In this document: positions 32,380-33,446 of the stretch, in pieces
Numbering within the stretch: the stretch's first letter is position 1
Layout: every line of letters begins with the position of its first letter
Origin: JAKZSU01 sp047517485
GTDB lineage: Bacteria; Pseudomonadota; Alphaproteobacteria; UBA7887
Assembly: GCA_047517485.1 (NCBI GenBank)
Contig: JAKZSU010000166.1
Span: 1-33,446, forward strand
Reading direction: 5' to 3'
DNA length: 33,446 nt
Made by a program: the position numbers and the translations under genes
Notes under the pieces: generated by a model
What the model was told of the DNA's origin: nothing
The model's database searches: none
What the model saw: the letters and a program-made list of their open reading frames with translations, nothing else

Positions 32380-32619
32380 TCAGGGCCAAAAGCGTTTAGT
32401 AGCGAACGCCTTGCCCGAACCAGACTTGAAATAATGTTCGAGTTCTCGTGTGGTGTTTTCAGCCTCTACAGCGACATAAGATTTCAAGGCGACCGGCAAA
32501 TGGGCCTTGGTCGACTTTACTTGGCCTCGTTCGTGTGACGCGACCCGTCGTCGCAGGTCGTTCGACGACCCGACATAGACGCCACCGTTGCTTAAGTGAA
32601 GAAAGTACACATACCACAT
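32380..32619 (-). CDS. GIY-YIG nuclease-like protein
   Basis: The 79-residue product is a minimal GIY-YIG domain: MWYVYFLHLSNGGVYVGSSNDLRRRVASHERG carries the two tyrosine motifs (VYF and VYVG) and the catalytic-type Arg (LRRR). The later Glu (ELEHYFKSGSG) is the metal-binding position. Proteins of this size are common in bacteria and mostly uncharacterised. As I recall, many lie just downstream of tRNA genes. That fits the tRNA-Ser 3'-end fragment 85 bp upstream of this gene on the same strand. The gene is therefore probably resident DNA flanking the original tRNA-Ser locus. Confidence 0.87.
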   Translation of the reverse strand: MWYVYFLHLSNGGVYVGSSNDLRRRVASHERGQVKSTKAHLPVALKSYVAVEAENTTRELEHYFKSGSGKAFATKRFWP

Positions 32620-32703
32620 TTGGCACCAGTCCCCCTACGCACCTGGCGGAGCTTCGTGCGACACTCCTACGCCTAAACGACTTCGCCCGACAGGCCAAAA
32701 GGG

Positions 32704-32720
32704 TGGCGGAGGGAGTGGGA
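32704..32720 (-). other. Candidate attachment site: tRNA-Ser 3'-end core
   Basis: On the minus strand the 17 bases TCCCACTCCCTCCGCCA equal the 3' end of a common bacterial tRNA-Ser, from the T-arm side through CCA. Immediately 5' of it the match stops (no GGTTCGAA loop), so there is no complete tRNA here. This is what remains at the far end of an element that integrated into a tRNA-Ser 3' end. The integrase gene begins 134 bp to the right. Confidence 0.7.
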
Positions 32721-32806
32721 CCCTCGGCTAGCTATGTTTTTCCAGCTTGAACTTCGAATTTGAGGCCATATACTTACCTGATAGTGCCGTTTTTAGCAAT
32801 TGGTAA

Positions 32807-32826
32807 CTGTACTAGCGACTGTACTA
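32807..32826. repeat. Two 8-bp direct repeats upstream of the second integrase
   Basis: CTGTACTA occurs at 32807-32814 and again at 32819-32826, a 12-bp period. The pair lies 27 bp before the integrase start and about 90 bp from the tRNA-Ser core. It could be an arm-type integrase binding site or an operator. Confidence 0.5.
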
Positions 32827-32853
32827 ATTTCGCGACGATTTTGGAGCAACAGA

Positions 32854-33402
32854 GTGGCTTCTCCCGATACTCGTTATCTTAAGCAACGTGGCATTATTTG
32901 GTACGTCCAGAAAGCGGTTCCACCTCGCCACCATCATCGGTTTGGGCCAACATATCAAAAGTCGCTCGGCACTTCCGACCTGAGGGAAGCCCAACGGTTA
33001 CGATGGCCCCATATTCATGCGCAGGAAGCAAAGTTCGAAAAGGCAGATGAGGACGAAGGCCTCTCCTCCGATGAAATTGAGGAATATGCGCACGAGGAGT
33101 ATCGGAGAATTGCCAGCCTGGAGCGGCTGGATTTCGAACCACAGTCCGGCATCAAAACCGTAGACGACAAAATTGAAATCGAATTAGGCATACTTAACGA
33201 GGCCATTGAGTATGCCGCCCCCTGGGTTGTGGGTGACAAGATCCAAGAAGTGGAAGAGCGCTCCGGAGCGATACGGAACTTTTCCAAGTGGAACGAAGCG
33301 GGTTTAGCGGTCGTGTCCGATAGTTGGTGGAAATTGGTTTTTGGCGTAGCTCCCGATCACGATGGTTGCTCAATCAGGCGGCGAGGTCAATCGGCTTCTT
33401 GA
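32854..33402 (+). pseudogene. Tyrosine integrase N-terminal part, truncated
   Basis: From GTG 32854, preceded by GGAG, the product begins MASPDTRYLKQRGIIWYVQKAVP and continues with YQKSLGTSDLREAQRLRWPHIHA. This is the N-terminal (DUF6538-type) region of a family of phage/island integrases that are usually 400-600 residues. The frame ends after 182 residues, before any catalytic Arg, His or Tyr box. Family-like sequence stops around 33340 (DSWWKLVFG), and the last 20 or so residues look unrelated. The base use is less GC-rich than the interior genes, consistent with transfer. Loss of the catalytic half suggests an inactive remnant, probably cut by a second insertion. Confidence 0.75.
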
Positions 33403-33446
33403 CCGGCGCTTGGTCGAGTGTTTGCCAGCCACCGACGCGGCGCATG
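33374..33446 (-). CDS. 3' end of an unrecognised gene, cut by the window edge
   Basis: Reading inwards from the right edge on the minus strand, the frame gives MRRVGGWQTLDQAPVKKPID followed by LAA and a TGA at 33376-33374. It overlaps the tail of the truncated integrase on the other strand. I do not recognise the peptide. Its position at the break of the integrase suggests a gene of an inserted element, such as a transposase, which cannot be confirmed from 23 residues. Confidence 0.4.
   Translation of the reverse strand, partial: MRRVGGWQTLDQAPVKKPIDLAA

Noticed and set aside
32704..32720. An intact tRNA-Ser gene
   Set aside because: Only the last 17 bases match; the T-loop, anticodon and acceptor 5' strand are absent next to it.
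32459..32750. Short overlapping frames around the GIY-YIG gene and tRNA fragment
   Set aside because: They have no motif and overlap the better-supported nuclease-like gene or the tRNA-derived sequence.

Overview
The window looks like a chromosomal segment of a GC-rich alphaproteobacterium. I infer this from the high GC content with long antisense open frames, the tight ATGA/GTGA gene overlaps, the many family III CoA-transferases, and the lipid A, EthD and GbsR-type genes. The order (something Rhodospirillales-like) is a guess. I see no rRNA, no intact tRNA and no CRISPR array.

Both ends carry traces of integrative elements. On the left, a 3' end of a small unknown gene overlaps a complete tyrosine integrase (181-1254). 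Its stop codon lies 6 bp from the end of a saccharopine-dehydrogenase-like gene that appears to have lost its C-terminus, so an element boundary probably lies at about 1255-1262. On the right, a 17-bp copy of a tRNA-Ser 3' end (32704-32720) is followed by paired 8-bp repeats, the N-terminal part of a second tyrosine integrase (32854) and the end of an unrecognised minus-strand gene. The stretch between them (about 1260-32700) reads as resident chromosome.

Region by region: (a) 1260-3346 is a minus-strand GbsR/MarR regulator, DUF4166 and dehydrogenase operon with two matching palindromic operators. (b) 3432-6099 holds a PAPS sulfotransferase, a tiny exported YLDPGTGS-type membrane protein and a translationally coupled NoeA-like methyltransferase, probably concerned with cell-surface decoration. 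(c) 6251-11272 holds a luciferase-like flavin monooxygenase, a double-domain family III CoA-transferase whose first half lacks the catalytic Asp, and a CinA whose deamidase domain has lost its active-site residues. (d) 11349-14087 (minus) holds an acyl-CoA-dehydrogenase-fold monooxygenase, an isolated lpxB and an EthD protein. (e) 14221-20233 is a six-gene plus-strand run: aminotransferase, EamA exporter, enoyl-CoA hydratase/isomerase, MFS transporter, GST and CoA-transferase. (f) 20230-23990 (minus) is a full hcrCAB-like 4-hydroxybenzoyl-CoA reductase, divergent from an RraA-like aldolase. (g) 24691-25989 (minus) encodes a three-domain protein: [2Fe-2S] ferredoxin, degenerate class III cyclase domain, globin. 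(h) 26321-29805 holds a GT-C-like membrane protein and a membrane diguanylate cyclase with an intact inhibitory site. (i) 29900-31771 (minus) is a frameshifted FAD aromatic hydroxylase plus a small downstream gene. (j) 31903-32619 holds an exported NTR-like protein and a GIY-YIG protein.

Regions (c) to (f) and (i) share a theme of CoA-thioester and aromatic or other organic acid catabolism: two CoA-transferases, a hydratase/isomerase, three flavin oxygenases, a molybdenum dehydroxylase, an aldolase and exporters. The most unusual items are the ferredoxin/cyclase-like/globin fusion, the asymmetric tandem CoA-transferase and the anaerobic-type hydroxybenzoyl-CoA reductase set among oxygen-dependent enzymes.
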